Assembly (NCBI GenBank): GCA_016788705.1
Contig: JAEUSQ010000018.1
Location: 62,001 to 126,000 of the forward strand
DNA: 64,000 nt
Direction of reading: 5' to 3'
Origin: Bacteroidetes Order II. bacterium
GTDB taxonomy: Bacteria > Bacteroidota > Rhodothermia > Rhodothermales > UBA2364
The stretch's first letter is position 1. Each line of letters begins with the position of its first letter. The position numbers and the translations under genes are program-made. Under the pieces are notes generated by a model. It was given only the letters and a program-made list of their open reading frames with translations. It ran no database searches and was not told the origin of the DNA. Below are positions 1-12,048 of the stretch, piece after piece.

Positions 1-3000
1 AATACCCGAAGGTGCGATTAAAAGAATTTTTAGCTTTTACGATAAGTATTATGAACAGGTATTTCAATACCCGAAGGTGCGATTAAAAGTTTCACGCCAA
101 AATCACAGATACCGTGAAACTTCTATTTCAATACCCGAAGGTGCGATTAAAAGAAAGGTAACCAATAGTATGTCCTTGCTCGCGATTGCATTTCAATACC
201 CGAAGGTGCGATTAAAAGCGTTGATGCGCTTACGACGCTCTTCGAGGCGACGGGATTTCAATACCCGAAGGTGCGATTAAAAGAAGGGGGATTCTTCATA
301 GGAGTACAGTTCCAGCCTCATTTCAATACCCGAAGGTGCGATTAAAAGCTTGCGTGAATGCCGCAACCATCTCCGCCAAATTTTCATTTCAATACCCGAA
401 GGTGCGATTAAAAGGTCAGTTTCTCTACCACCTGCCGAGAGACTGCATCGATTTCAATACCCGAAGGTGCGATTAAAAGTGGCGGGCTTGGTGACTGGGT
501 TCGGGTCAGGCTTCATTTCAATACCCGAAGGTGCGATTAAAAGATGTACGTGATGCTCAATTTTCACGTAATGCCCTTCATTTCAATACCCGAAGGTGCG
601 ATTAAAAGGATTAGTAATTTTATCCAGCTGACGAGAAAGAGCGATTTCAATACCCGAAGGTGCGATTAAAAGACATTAACAGAAATTAGCGAAGACCAAA
701 AAGCGAAAATTTCAATACCCGAAGGTGCGATTAAAAGTAACACCCGCAAACACTGCTAGTGCCGAGGTTTTTAATTTCAATACCCGAAGGTGCGATTAAA
801 AGAAGCGCTGACCAAAACACCTACGAAAGCGGTGATTTATTTCAATACCCGAAGGTGCGATTAAAAGTTCTGAATGACCTGCCATGTATTTGGCGCGAGC
901 AAATTTCAATACCCGAAGGTGCGATTAAAAGAGGCGGGATGTTGAATCTCGCGCAATAGTGGATGAATTTCAATACCCGAAGGTGCGATTAAAAGCCCAC
1001 GGGCGCTCTGGCGCTGCAAGGTGGCGCGATTATTTCAATACCCGAAGGTGCGATTAAAAGGGTGTTTTTAGTCACTTTTTAGGCTCCGAAAAGGTATTTC
1101 AATACCCGAAGGTGCGATTAAAAGAAATTTTAGCCGAAAAGTCTTCACAGAATAAGCCTATTTCAATACCCGAAGGTGCGATTAAAAGGCGCCTTGGCGG
1201 CACCATGGATGCGCATACGCTCTTATTTCAATACCCGAAGGTGCGATTAAAAGTATGATAGACCTTTCTTGTGATTATCCGTCAGGTTATTTCAATACCC
1301 GAAGGTGCGATTAAAAGTTAGAAGGTACTACAAAATAGTATGTACCTACCTTTTATTTCAATACCCGAAGGTGCGATTAAAAGTCGTTGAGATATTCAAT
1401 GCTTTTAATGGGGATTCTATATTTCAATACCCGAAGGTGCGATTAAAAGGACGGAATAACTCACACTCTCAGACCTCAACCCCGCCGATTTCAATACCCG
1501 AAGGTGCGATTAAAAGTCACAAACGAACCCCCAGGCTGGACCACCGTCCCTGATTTCAATACCCGAAGGTGCGATTAAAAGTACGATATTGTTTTAAGCA
1601 ATTTTGGGGATGACTCATTTCAATACCCGAAGGTGCGATTAAAAGCGCGAAACCTGACGTGAGCGCTGTTCCATGTCTCGGATTTCAATACCCGAAGGTG
1701 CGATTAAAAGAAAACACCACCCTGCATCTCTAAATCCCCATTCCCTATTTCAATACCCGGAGGTGCGATTAAAAGATTCCCTGCTTATCCCTCTTGACAT
1801 GGGCAACATAAAATTTCAATACCCGAAGGTGCGATTAAAAGACAGCAGCGTTATTCGCCTCTATGCTCTGATTCTGAATTTCAATACCCGAAGGTGCGAT
1901 TAAAAGAAACAGGCCGCAGCAAAGGCTAAGGAGGAGCCAGTACATTTCAATACCCGAAGGTGCGATTAAAAGCCCGAGACTGGCACGGTTCCGTCTGTCC
2001 GTCTGTCATTTCAATACCCGAAGGTGCGATTAAAAGTATTGAGCAAGAAGAGAAGTAGTGTTCAACAATTCGTCATTTCAATACCCGAAGGTGCGATTAA
2101 AAGTTGTGATGACGATAACACAGTTTCTCTACGTTTCATATTTCAATACCCGAAGGTGCGATTAAAAGCTGAAGGATTAAATGAAACTTGAGTATTAGTC
2201 ACAAATTTCAATACCCGAAGGTGCGATTAAAAGTTGACGAGGTGGCCGTGTCTCGCTACCCAGATGCGATTTCAATACCCGAAGGTGCGATTAAAAGAAG
2301 TAACTCTGTAAGGAGCAGCTACGCCATCAGCCATTTCAATACCCGAAGGTGCGATTAAAAGAGCAAGGCAGGAGGGATCAGGGCGAGAATTTCCCGAATT
2401 TCAATACCCGAAGGTGCGATTAAAAGCAACTGTTTATGTGGTATATTATATGTGAACATCTCATTTCAATACCCGAAGGTGCGATTAAAAGTAGGCGGGT
2501 TTGGAAACCCACACACGACCTGACAACATTTCAATACCCGAAGGTGCGATTAAAAGAGCTTCAATGAGCGGCGCCAATGCCTGTGCTGTTAGATTTCAAT
2601 ACCCGAAGGTGCGATTAAAAGCAATGAACTACCGAGATTTTGGAGAGCTTGCCACTAAATTTCAATACCCGAAGGTGCGATTAAAAGGACAGACGCGCCG
2701 CCCTGTTCTAAAATGTTTGTAAAATTTCAATACCCGAAGGTGCGATTAAAAGCAAAATACCCTCCCGTTTTTTTGCCCTGATACCTGTATTTCAATACCC
2801 GAAGGTGCGATTAAAAGGCAACGTCTGGATTCATAAACCATCGCGCATTTCGGATTTCAATACCCGAAGGTGCGATTAAAAGAAACGTTTTCGCCAAACA
2901 CCTGTAAACTCTAATGAGATTTCAATACCCGAAGGTGCGATTAAAAGAACGCCCCGCGTGCAGGCGCGTTTTTTGGCATTTCATTTCAATACCCGAAGGT

Positions 3001-6000
3001 GCGATTAAAAGCAGACTCGCACGCACTTAAAGTCTACCGTGGGTCGCATTTCAATACCCGAAGGTGCGATTAAAAGGCGTAAGCCTATGGGTATCTATAC
3101 GTAAAAACAAATATTTCAATACCCGAAGGTGCGATTAAAAGTTATTGCTTTGCGTAAAGATTTGGCTAAACCATTTAATTTCAATACCCGAAGGTGCGAT
3201 TAAAAGTCGTGTGTGGGTTTCCAAACCCGCCTACAGGCGCGATTTCAATACCCGAAGGTGCGATTAAAAGTTTGTTCCTCGGCGACCCAACAGCAGAAAC
3301 AGGTGCATTTCAATACCCGAAGGTGCGATTAAAAGCGTGAGACGCTGAAATAGTTTCTCATCATCGTATATTTCAATACCCGAAGGTGCGATTAAAAGCA
3401 CCAAGCATGACGATAGAAGTTGATTTCGTGGACATTTCAATACCCGAAGGTGCGATTAAAAGTAAAGGTCGGGCCAGTTAAAAATCTACGTCTGGATCAT
3501 TTCAATACCCGAAGGTGCGATTAAAAGACTACATGCCACGCCGTTTTTGTTCTATTCTAAAATATTTCAATACCCGAAGGTGCGATTAAAAGTCGCCCCC
3601 GTTGCGTAATTAAGCGCATGTTTGATGAATTTCAATACCCGAAGGTGCGATTAAAAGCCTAAAGAGGCTGTTCTGCAACTTGCTGAAGAACTATTTCAAT
3701 ACCCGAAGGTGCGATTAAAAGTCACCCTGCCTCGCAAAATTTTGATGTTGTTGTAGAAATTTCAATACCCGAAGGTGCGATTAAAAGTTTTTATTGCAGA
3801 AATAAGATCAGGGTCTGTACAATATTTCAATACCCGAAGGTGCGATTAAAAGCACGTGGTGATGTACAAGCCGCTCGCCATCATATTTATTTCAATACCC
3901 GAAGGTGCGATTAAAAGTAATAAATCGCCCTACGCATACACGCAAACCGTTAGATTTCAATACCCGAAGGTGCGATTAAAAGTTCTTCTCCCCTTGCAGC
4001 CTTTGCGATAGTTGCAGATTTCAATACCCGAAGGTGCGATTAAAAGAGGACTTTTTTCATAGTCTCTCAGGCCCTCTTCAAATTTCAATACCCGAAGGTG
4101 CGATTAAAAGGCCGCGCAAGCTCTGAAAATAGACTGAAATAGTTCGATTTCAATACCCGAAGGTGCGATTAAAAGTCAAACATGGCGGTAGCAGCGCAAA
4201 TCAAATGTTTTATTTCAATACCCGAAGGTGCGATTAAAAGAAATAAAAGTAAAATGAAAGCACAAAAGTTGAATAAATTTCAATACCCGAAGGTGCGATT
4301 AAAAGCATTTTAGGGCTGGCAGTTGATGATCTCACAACCTTATTTCAATACCCGAAGGTGCGATTAAAAGGGTGATGTTGGGGATGACGGTAGCAGTGCT
4401 GGTGACATTTCAATACCCGAAGGTGCGATTAAAAGTGTATTTTTCTAACTCAATAAATAACATAGCATAAATTTCAATACCCGAAGGTGCGATTAAAAGT
4501 CAGGGCTGGACGTGCAGCGCGTTTTTCAATAATGCGATTTCAATACCCGAAGGTGCGATTAAAAGGGGGCAATATGAGTTATATGTACAATCTCCTCCTG
4601 TATTTCAATACCCGAAGGTGCGATTAAAAGCGTGGGGACGGGTCAGCAACGTATGGATCACACACATTTCAATACCCGAAGGTGCGATTAAAAGCCAAGT
4701 CCCGCAGCCAGCTCAAGAGCGGCCTGAGCTATTTCAATACCCGAAGGTGCGATTAAAAGTAACGTTTTTGCATCATGTAGGGGAGCCTGTTTTACATTTC
4801 AATACCCGAAGGTGCGATTAAAAGAGTTTCATCAATCGCAATTAGTTCGTTTCTGATTTTATTTCAATACCCGAAGGTGCGATTAAAAGTCTCCAACCCA
4901 AGCCCCTGATAAGTCATTTATTATTAATTTCAATACCCGAAGGTGCGATTAAAAGGGTGAGTTTGACTTGTGGAGGGTTGTTGGTATCTCATTTCAATAC
5001 CCGAAGGTGCGATTAAAAGTTTGACGGCAACGAACAGTTTGCAAGCGTTGAATGTATTTCAATACCCGAAGGTGCGATTAAAAGAGCAAAACGGGAACTT
5101 GCAGAGTTCAGACGTGCCGCATTTCAATACCCGAAGGTGCGATTAAAAGTTTATGCAAGTTTTGGCGGAACGGTGGAACTGCTGTCATTTCAATACCCGA
5201 AGGTGCGATTAAAAGTGCGCGTGCAGAACAGAAAATCAGGGGGGTGACGCTATTTCAATACCCGAAGGTGCGATTAAAAGCATTGCCCGCCGCATCTGAA
5301 ATAATGCCATCACGACATTTCAATACCCGAAGGTGCGATTAAAAGCCTCAAGCGGTGTCGCATTGGGCGGTGAGGTTTTCTATTTCAATACCCGAAGGTG
5401 CGATTAAAAGTATTGTTCATCGTGCTACCCATTCCGCTAAATAGCATTTCAATACCCGAAGGTGCGATTAAAAGGAGTATCTCCTTATCGAGAGGGGTAT
5501 CGTCATGATACATTTCAATACCCGAAGGTGCGATTAAAAGTCAGGTAAGTATTTCTCCAATGGTATAGCATTTTCATATTTCAATACCCGAAGGTGCGAT
5601 TAAAAGTATAAAGACTCCCCCACGGCTCTCATCCGTGCCCCCATTTCAATACCCGAAGGTGCGATTAAAAGGCAGGTCTTCCGGTTGGGGCAACAGTCAT
5701 AGGAACATTTCAATACCCGAAGGTGCGATTAAAAGGCGGATAGAGATCGGCAATAAATCGTGCATGTACAAAAATTTCAATACCCGAAGGTGCGATTAAA
5801 AGGAAGGGTAATCAATAGTATGTCCTTGCTTGCGATCGCATTTCAATACCCGAAGGTGCGATTAAAAGTTACGGTTAGCCGTTATTTTCTTTGTAATTAT
5901 GAAGATTTCAATACCCGAAGGTGCGATTAAAAGACGGCTGAATCTACGGCCTCTTCAAGGTTTCCTATATTTCAATACCCGAAGGTGCGATTAAAAGTTT

Positions 6001-9000
6001 GATCGCGGAGGCACTTAATGAAGCCGGAACAATTTCAATACCCGAAGGTGCGATTAAAAGTGAGCGAAATGTGCTACGCCCTATGCAAGAACTTCTATTT
6101 CAATACCCGAAGGTGCGATTAAAAGTTCAACCCAACAACCTCTTCCCCTGTTTTTTCTATTATTTCAATACCCGAAGGTGCGATTAAAAGTTAGAACAGG
6201 GCGGCGCGTCTGTTGATATGTCCGAGATTTCAATACCCGAAGGTGCGATTAAAAGCACACTGATTGGGCTGTTTATTGAGACTGTTACGGTATTTCAATA
6301 CCCGAAGGTGCGATTAAAAGGCGGGCATGTTATTGCCTGTATGGGCGTGAAAAAAATTTCAATACCCGAAGGTGCGATTAAAAGCAGGGTGTAAAAAGCG
6401 TCTGTACTCTTCCCCTCCATATTTCAATACCCGAAGGTGCGATTAAAAGTCCATCTAATAGCTGCTTGAGGCCGATTATTGTTTTATTTCAATACCCGAA
6501 GGTGCGATTAAAAGTGCAGGGACAACAAATGAAAACCCGTCTGACCCTGACATTTCAATACCCGAAGGTGCGATTAAAAGGCAAGAACGCCGCGTCCTCT
6601 TTCGCTGCTGCATCATATTTCAATACCCGAAGGTGCGATTAAAAGTAGGCGATACTGGGATGCAGTTTCGATGTATTGTGTCATTTCAATACCCGAAGGT
6701 GCGATTAAAAGTCGGAAACGGAAACGGGTGTCCGATTGGATATTGACTATTTCAATACCCGAAGGTGCGATTAAAAGTGATTTTGGGGCAGTTGGGGGAA
6801 ATGCGCCTTTGTCATTTCAATACCCGAAGGTGCGATTAAAAGTGCAATTATTGGTATTGTTCTCGTCATTAAGGGAATAATTTCAATACCCGAAGGTGCG
6901 ATTAAAAGTCCGGCAAATTCCTTCCACCGTTTAAAAGTATCGGATTTCAATACCCGAAGGTGCGATTAAAAGCCCGGCCCCGTATTTTGGTCTTTAAGAG
7001 TGTGTTGTATTTCAATACCCGAAGGTGCGATTAAAAGTTCAGTTGTTTATTTGGAATGTCAAACGGAATGTCATTTCAATACCCGAAGGTGCGATTAAAA
7101 GGTGGATTGTTTTCATCTTGTTGGGGTCTCCAGCTTGATTTCAATACCCGAAGGTGCGATTAAAAGTACGCGCACCCATCGCGTCAAACGCCTGTCTGAA
7201 TGTATTTCAATACCCGAAGGTGCGATTAAAAGCTCGTAATAGCATTTAAGTATTTTTTCGCCATCATATTTCAATACCCGAAGGTGCGATTAAAAGCTGT
7301 ATAATCACCAGCGGTTGTACCGCCTTGTAGCGTATTTCAATACCCGAAGGTGCGATTAAAAGGTTGGTAGTTCTGGGTCAAAATCGTTTTGCCCGTCTAA
7401 TTTCAATACCCGAAGGTGCGATTAAAAGGAGTCTCCCGCGCACATTTTTAACCATAACACTTGGATTTCAATACCCGAAGGTGCGATTAAAAGGACCGGC
7501 AAAAAGCCGCCGTGAAGGCGGGTTATCAAATTTCAATACCCGAAGGTGCGATTAAAAGGGAAACACGCTGTTCCAAACTTCTTCCCAAGCCTATATTTCA
7601 ATACCCGAAGGTGCGATTAAAAGCCTAAATAACACACAGAAACCAAAACCAATAAGAAAAATTTCAATACCCGAAGGTGCGATTAAAAGTTTGCCGGAAG
7701 TTTTGAATCGCATTATGCGCCCCTATTTCAATACCCGAAGGTGCGATTAAAAGTTCTTCCTCTTCGACCATGCCTCCCTGTTGAAAAACAATTTCAATAC
7801 CCGAAGGTGCGATTAAAAGGTCATCACATTGCCCATTCCCCCGGTTCTGTGGGCATATTTCAATACCCGAAGGTGCGATTAAAAGGACGCGATGGGTGCG
7901 CGTATCGGGAAAACCGTAATTGATTTCAATACCCGAAGGTGCGATTAAAAGACCCAGAACATCACATATCAATACACGTGCCTCCTTCATTTCAATACCC
8001 GAAGGTGCGATTAAAAGCCCCAAGTTCCGGCGACGGACGAGTGTAAAAACATGATTTCAATACCCGAAGGTGCGATTAAAAGCTTTTACACGGGTTTTAC
8101 TGCCCTTTCCGAATACGATTTCAATACCCGAAGGTGCGATTAAAAGCCGTGGGGGAAGAACTTTCTTCCAACTTTCTGCCGCCATTTCAATACCCGAAGG
8201 TGCGATTAAAAGGTGGGGGAAGAACTTTCTTCCAACTTTCTGCCGCCATTTCAATACCCGAAGGTGCGATTAAAAGTCTTACCGAATCCGGTATATGTGT
8301 TACCACCGATTCCGGATTTCAATACCCGAAGGTGCGATTAAAAGTTTGTTGCTTTTGCTTTTGCTTTTATGGCCTTCTTCATTTCAATACCCGAAGGTGC
8401 GATTAAAAGCGAACATGTTCTTTCATACACCTACTACCACGAGATATTTCAATACCCGAAGGTGCGATTAAAAGCTACGTATTCAATACGGATACGTACA
8501 GGGAGTTGGTATTTCAATACCCGAAGGTGCGATTAAAAGAAACCGCGCAGGATACCCGCTTATCCTACCGTGAGTATTTCAATACCCGAAGGTGCGATTA
8601 AAAGGCTACTACTATCTGCGATGTCGCCGAATTAGTAGCATTTCAATACCCGAAGGTGCGATTAAAAGTAGTGTTTGTGCCGTCAATTGACGAGGAAGAT
8701 GGATATTTCAATACCCGAAGGTGCGATTAAAAGTATTTTCTTAATGCCTTCTGACGATTTCGCTACCATATTTCAATACCCGAAGGTGCGATTAAAAGTT
8801 AATGCAGGTTGCAAAAACATAGCAGGCGAAAAAAATTTCAATACCCGAAGGTGCGATTAAAAGTATCCAATACCACAAAGAAGGCTTTTTTGTCTAAAAA
8901 TTTCAATACCCGAAGGTGCGATTAAAAGAATACGCCACCATTTAGGCGAGATAGAGAGGTTGTTAAATTTCAATACCCGAAGGTGCGATTAAAAGCATAC

Positions 9001-12000
9001 GGAAAACCAGTAAGTGGCAAAGTGGCAAAAAGATTTCAATACCCGAAGGTGCGATTAAAAGCGCCGCGTGTTTCCGGCTAACTGAATATTGATTTGAGTC
9101 ATTTCAATACCCGAAGGTGCGATTAAAAGCAGACCACAACGATTTTGAGGTGGATTTGCCGGACGATTTCAATACCCGAAGGTGCGATTAAAAGCCGGAC
9201 GTGGAAGGTAAACGTATTGGAACTGCAAAAATTTCAATACCCGAAGGTGCGATTAAAAGTAGGCGGCGGCGTTTCGGTTACGGTGGGGATAAAAATTTCA
9301 ATACCCGAAGGTGCGATTAAAAGTCTTCCAAAAGCATTGCAAACTGTTTGGCTTACAAAATTTCAATACCCGAAGGTGCGATTAAAAGCCGCCCAACTGT
9401 CCTACCATCATCGTAACCCAAGTGATTTCAATACCCGAAGGTGCGATTAAAAGGACCAGTAACGGGGCCGATGCAGGCGGGCAAATTAATTTCAATACCC
9501 GAAGGTGCGATTAAAAGAGGTGCTGCCTGCCCCGCTTTTGTATATGCTTTGTAAATTTCAATACCCGAAGGTGCGATTAAAAGTCCATAAAAATGGTAAT
9601 GGAACGGTATCACGGCGAAATTTCAATACCCGAAGGTGCGATTAAAAGTAGGCGGCGGCGTTTCGGTTACGGTGGGGATAAAAATTTCAATACCCGAAGG
9701 TGCGATTAAAAGCATAAACAGCCATCAGAAACAAAAAAAAGCCCCTCTAATTTCAATACCCGAAGGTGCGATTAAAAGGTGAACTATTTACTCATAAACC
9801 TAAACCAAAAAAAAAATTTCAATACCCGAAGGTGCGATTAAAAGTGTGGCAAAAATCTTAGCCCCTTTTACAGAGCATCATTTCAATACCCGAAGGTGCG
9901 ATTAAAAGTTTGCCACCCCACTAAAAGTTTTTGATCTTTCCTTTATTTCAATACCCGAAGGTGCGATTAAAAGTGGATATTCGGGCTTCGTCATTTGCCA
10001 GATCGGTTGATTTCAATACCCGAAGGTGCGATTAAAAGAGGGTAACTTCCGCCTAATCGTAATTCTGTTTCACTATTTCAATACCCGAAGGTGCGATTAA
10101 AAGAGTTTTGCCGCCAACACCGATCCGTCTGGAAGATATATTTCAATACCCGAAGGTGCGATTAAAAGTTTTCAGGAATGTAGTTCAAAATCTTAAAATC
10201 CTTATTTCAATACCCGAAGGTGCGATTAAAAGTCCGAAAAGGCCGCAATACGGGCTCCGTATTCTTCATTTCAATACCCGAAGGTGCGATTAAAAGTCGC
10301 ATTGATGAACCCTTCTGGCGTCTTGTCCTCAAATTTCAATACCCGAAGGTGCGATTAAAAGCCTGAAGTTTCGGCGTTGGTCGGGCGTGAATCAAAAATT
10401 TCAATACCCGAAGGTGCGATTAAAAGGGTTTCAAATGGTGAATGGTGGGCTGGGGTTGACTAATTTCAATACCCGAAGGTGCGATTAAAAGTCTATGTTG
10501 CCACGCTTGTAACTTATATTCAGTTATATTTCAATACCCGAAGGTGCGATTAAAAGCGCATTGATGAACCCTTCTGGCGTCTTGTCCTCAAATTTCAATA
10601 CCCGAAGGTGCGATTAAAAGAAAGCATGTATAACTCTCCCAAACAATGGGTGCTTGATTTCAATACCCGAAGGTGCGATTAAAAGCTGGGCTGATGTCGT
10701 AGCCCATTGCAAACATTGTTATTTCAATACCCGAAGGTGCGATTAAAAGCAATCCGCTTGCGTTCCCCGAAACAACGATTATATTATTTCAATACCCGAA
10801 GGTGCGATTAAAAGTAAAAGACGCGCCGGCGACAGCCAAACTTTCGGATCATTTCAATACCCGAAGGTGCGATTAAAAGTCGCATTGATGAACCCTTCTG
10901 GCGTCTTGTCCTCAAATTTCAATACCCGAAGGTGCGATTAAAAGCCCTGATTTAATTAATGCAATAAAGTACGAAGTTGCATTTCAATACCCGAAGGTGC
11001 GATTAAAAGTTTATTAGACAAGTTGCATCTTCTAATTGGAAAGTAATTTCAATACCCGAAGGTGCGATTAAAAGCCAAAAAAGCTTCCGTGAAAACCGAA
11101 CAAATAAATAATTTCAATACCCGAAGGTGCGATTAAAAGCGTTGGCATGGAGCCGGTGCAGCGTGACGGGATTTAATTTCAATACCCGAAGGTGCGATTA
11201 AAAGTATCATGCCAAAATAGTCATGCTTGCATAGGTTTGAATTTCAATACCCGAAGGTGCGATTAAAAGGCCTCAACGGGTGGAAAGTAAACGTAAAACA
11301 GATGTATTTCAATACCCGAAGGTGCGATTAAAAGCATGTTCTTGCTCGTGGTGCTGGTCAGCAGATTCGATTTCAATACCCGAAGGTGCGATTAAAAGGG
11401 GTAAAAAACCAAGATGATTTGATGATTAGATGATATTTCAATACCCGAAGGTGCGATTAAAAGGGGGGTCAAAAATGCGGCTGATCTGATGATTAGATGA
11501 ATTTCAATACCCGAAGGTGCGATTAAAAGCAGGATATAACGATAGATTTAAAATTGGATGAACTATTTCAATACCCGAAGGTGCGATTAAAAGGCTTGAT
11601 GGGGGATAGGGAGGAATTTTTGGATTATGATTTCAATACCCGAAGGTGCGATTAAAAGTAAATGGCAGTGGTAAAACCTTTACCGCCCTAAATAATTTCA
11701 ATACCCGAAGGTGCGATTAAAAGAAGGCCGAAGATTTAATATCTGAGGCTTCAGAACTAATTTCAATACCCGAAGGTGCGATTAAAAGTTCCATTTTTAA
11801 TTTGCCGATTAGCAAAAGCAGAACTATTTCAATACCCGAAGGTGCGATTAAAAGTCGGACGGGCTTTCATTATTGCTTTATGTGTTCATATTTCAATACC
11901 CGAAGGTGCGATTAAAAGATTCTCAGGGTTTTTCCTAATCCGTATCTTTTTTCTATTTCAATACCCGAAGGTGCGATTAAAAGTGTACCGGATCAAAGCG

Positions 12001-12048
12001 TTTTATGAGTGCAAAATATATTTCAATACCCGAAGGTGCGATTAAAAG
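1..12048 (-). CRISPR. Very large type I CRISPR array, 186 repeats / 185 spacers, truncated at left edge
   Basis: On the plus strand the 29-nt repeat begins ATTTCAATACCC and ends GCGATTAAAAG. The first copy is truncated (1-24), the first complete one is 61-89 and the last is 12020-12048. Counting every copy by eye gives 186 repeats with a mean period of 65 bp and spacers of about 34-38 nt. I noticed a single variant repeat (1747-1775, CCCGGAGG instead of CCCGAAGG). Read on the minus strand the repeat begins CTTTTAATCG and ends GGGTATTGAAAT, so its last eight bases resemble the type I crRNA 5' handle ATTGAAA(C/G). Together with the co-directional cas genes ending at 12255, this places the leader to the right and transcription leftwards. 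Duplicated or related spacers occur at 154/5803, 2492/3207, 7167/7886, 8147/8213, 9260/9649 and 10297/10557/10880. Spacer targets cannot be identified here. Confidence 0.98.

Noticed and set aside
1-12048. Dozens of open frames of 60-120 codons on both strands with recurring ISIPEGAIK, FQYPKVRLK or LLIAPSGIEI
   Set aside because: They are translations of the stop-free CRISPR repeat plus spacers, with no conserved start or codon signature.
1-12048. Array transcribed on the plus strand with a leader left of the window
   Set aside because: The repeat end, the co-directional cas genes, the leader-like gap at 12049-12254 and the fixed ends of duplicated spacers all favour the minus strand.
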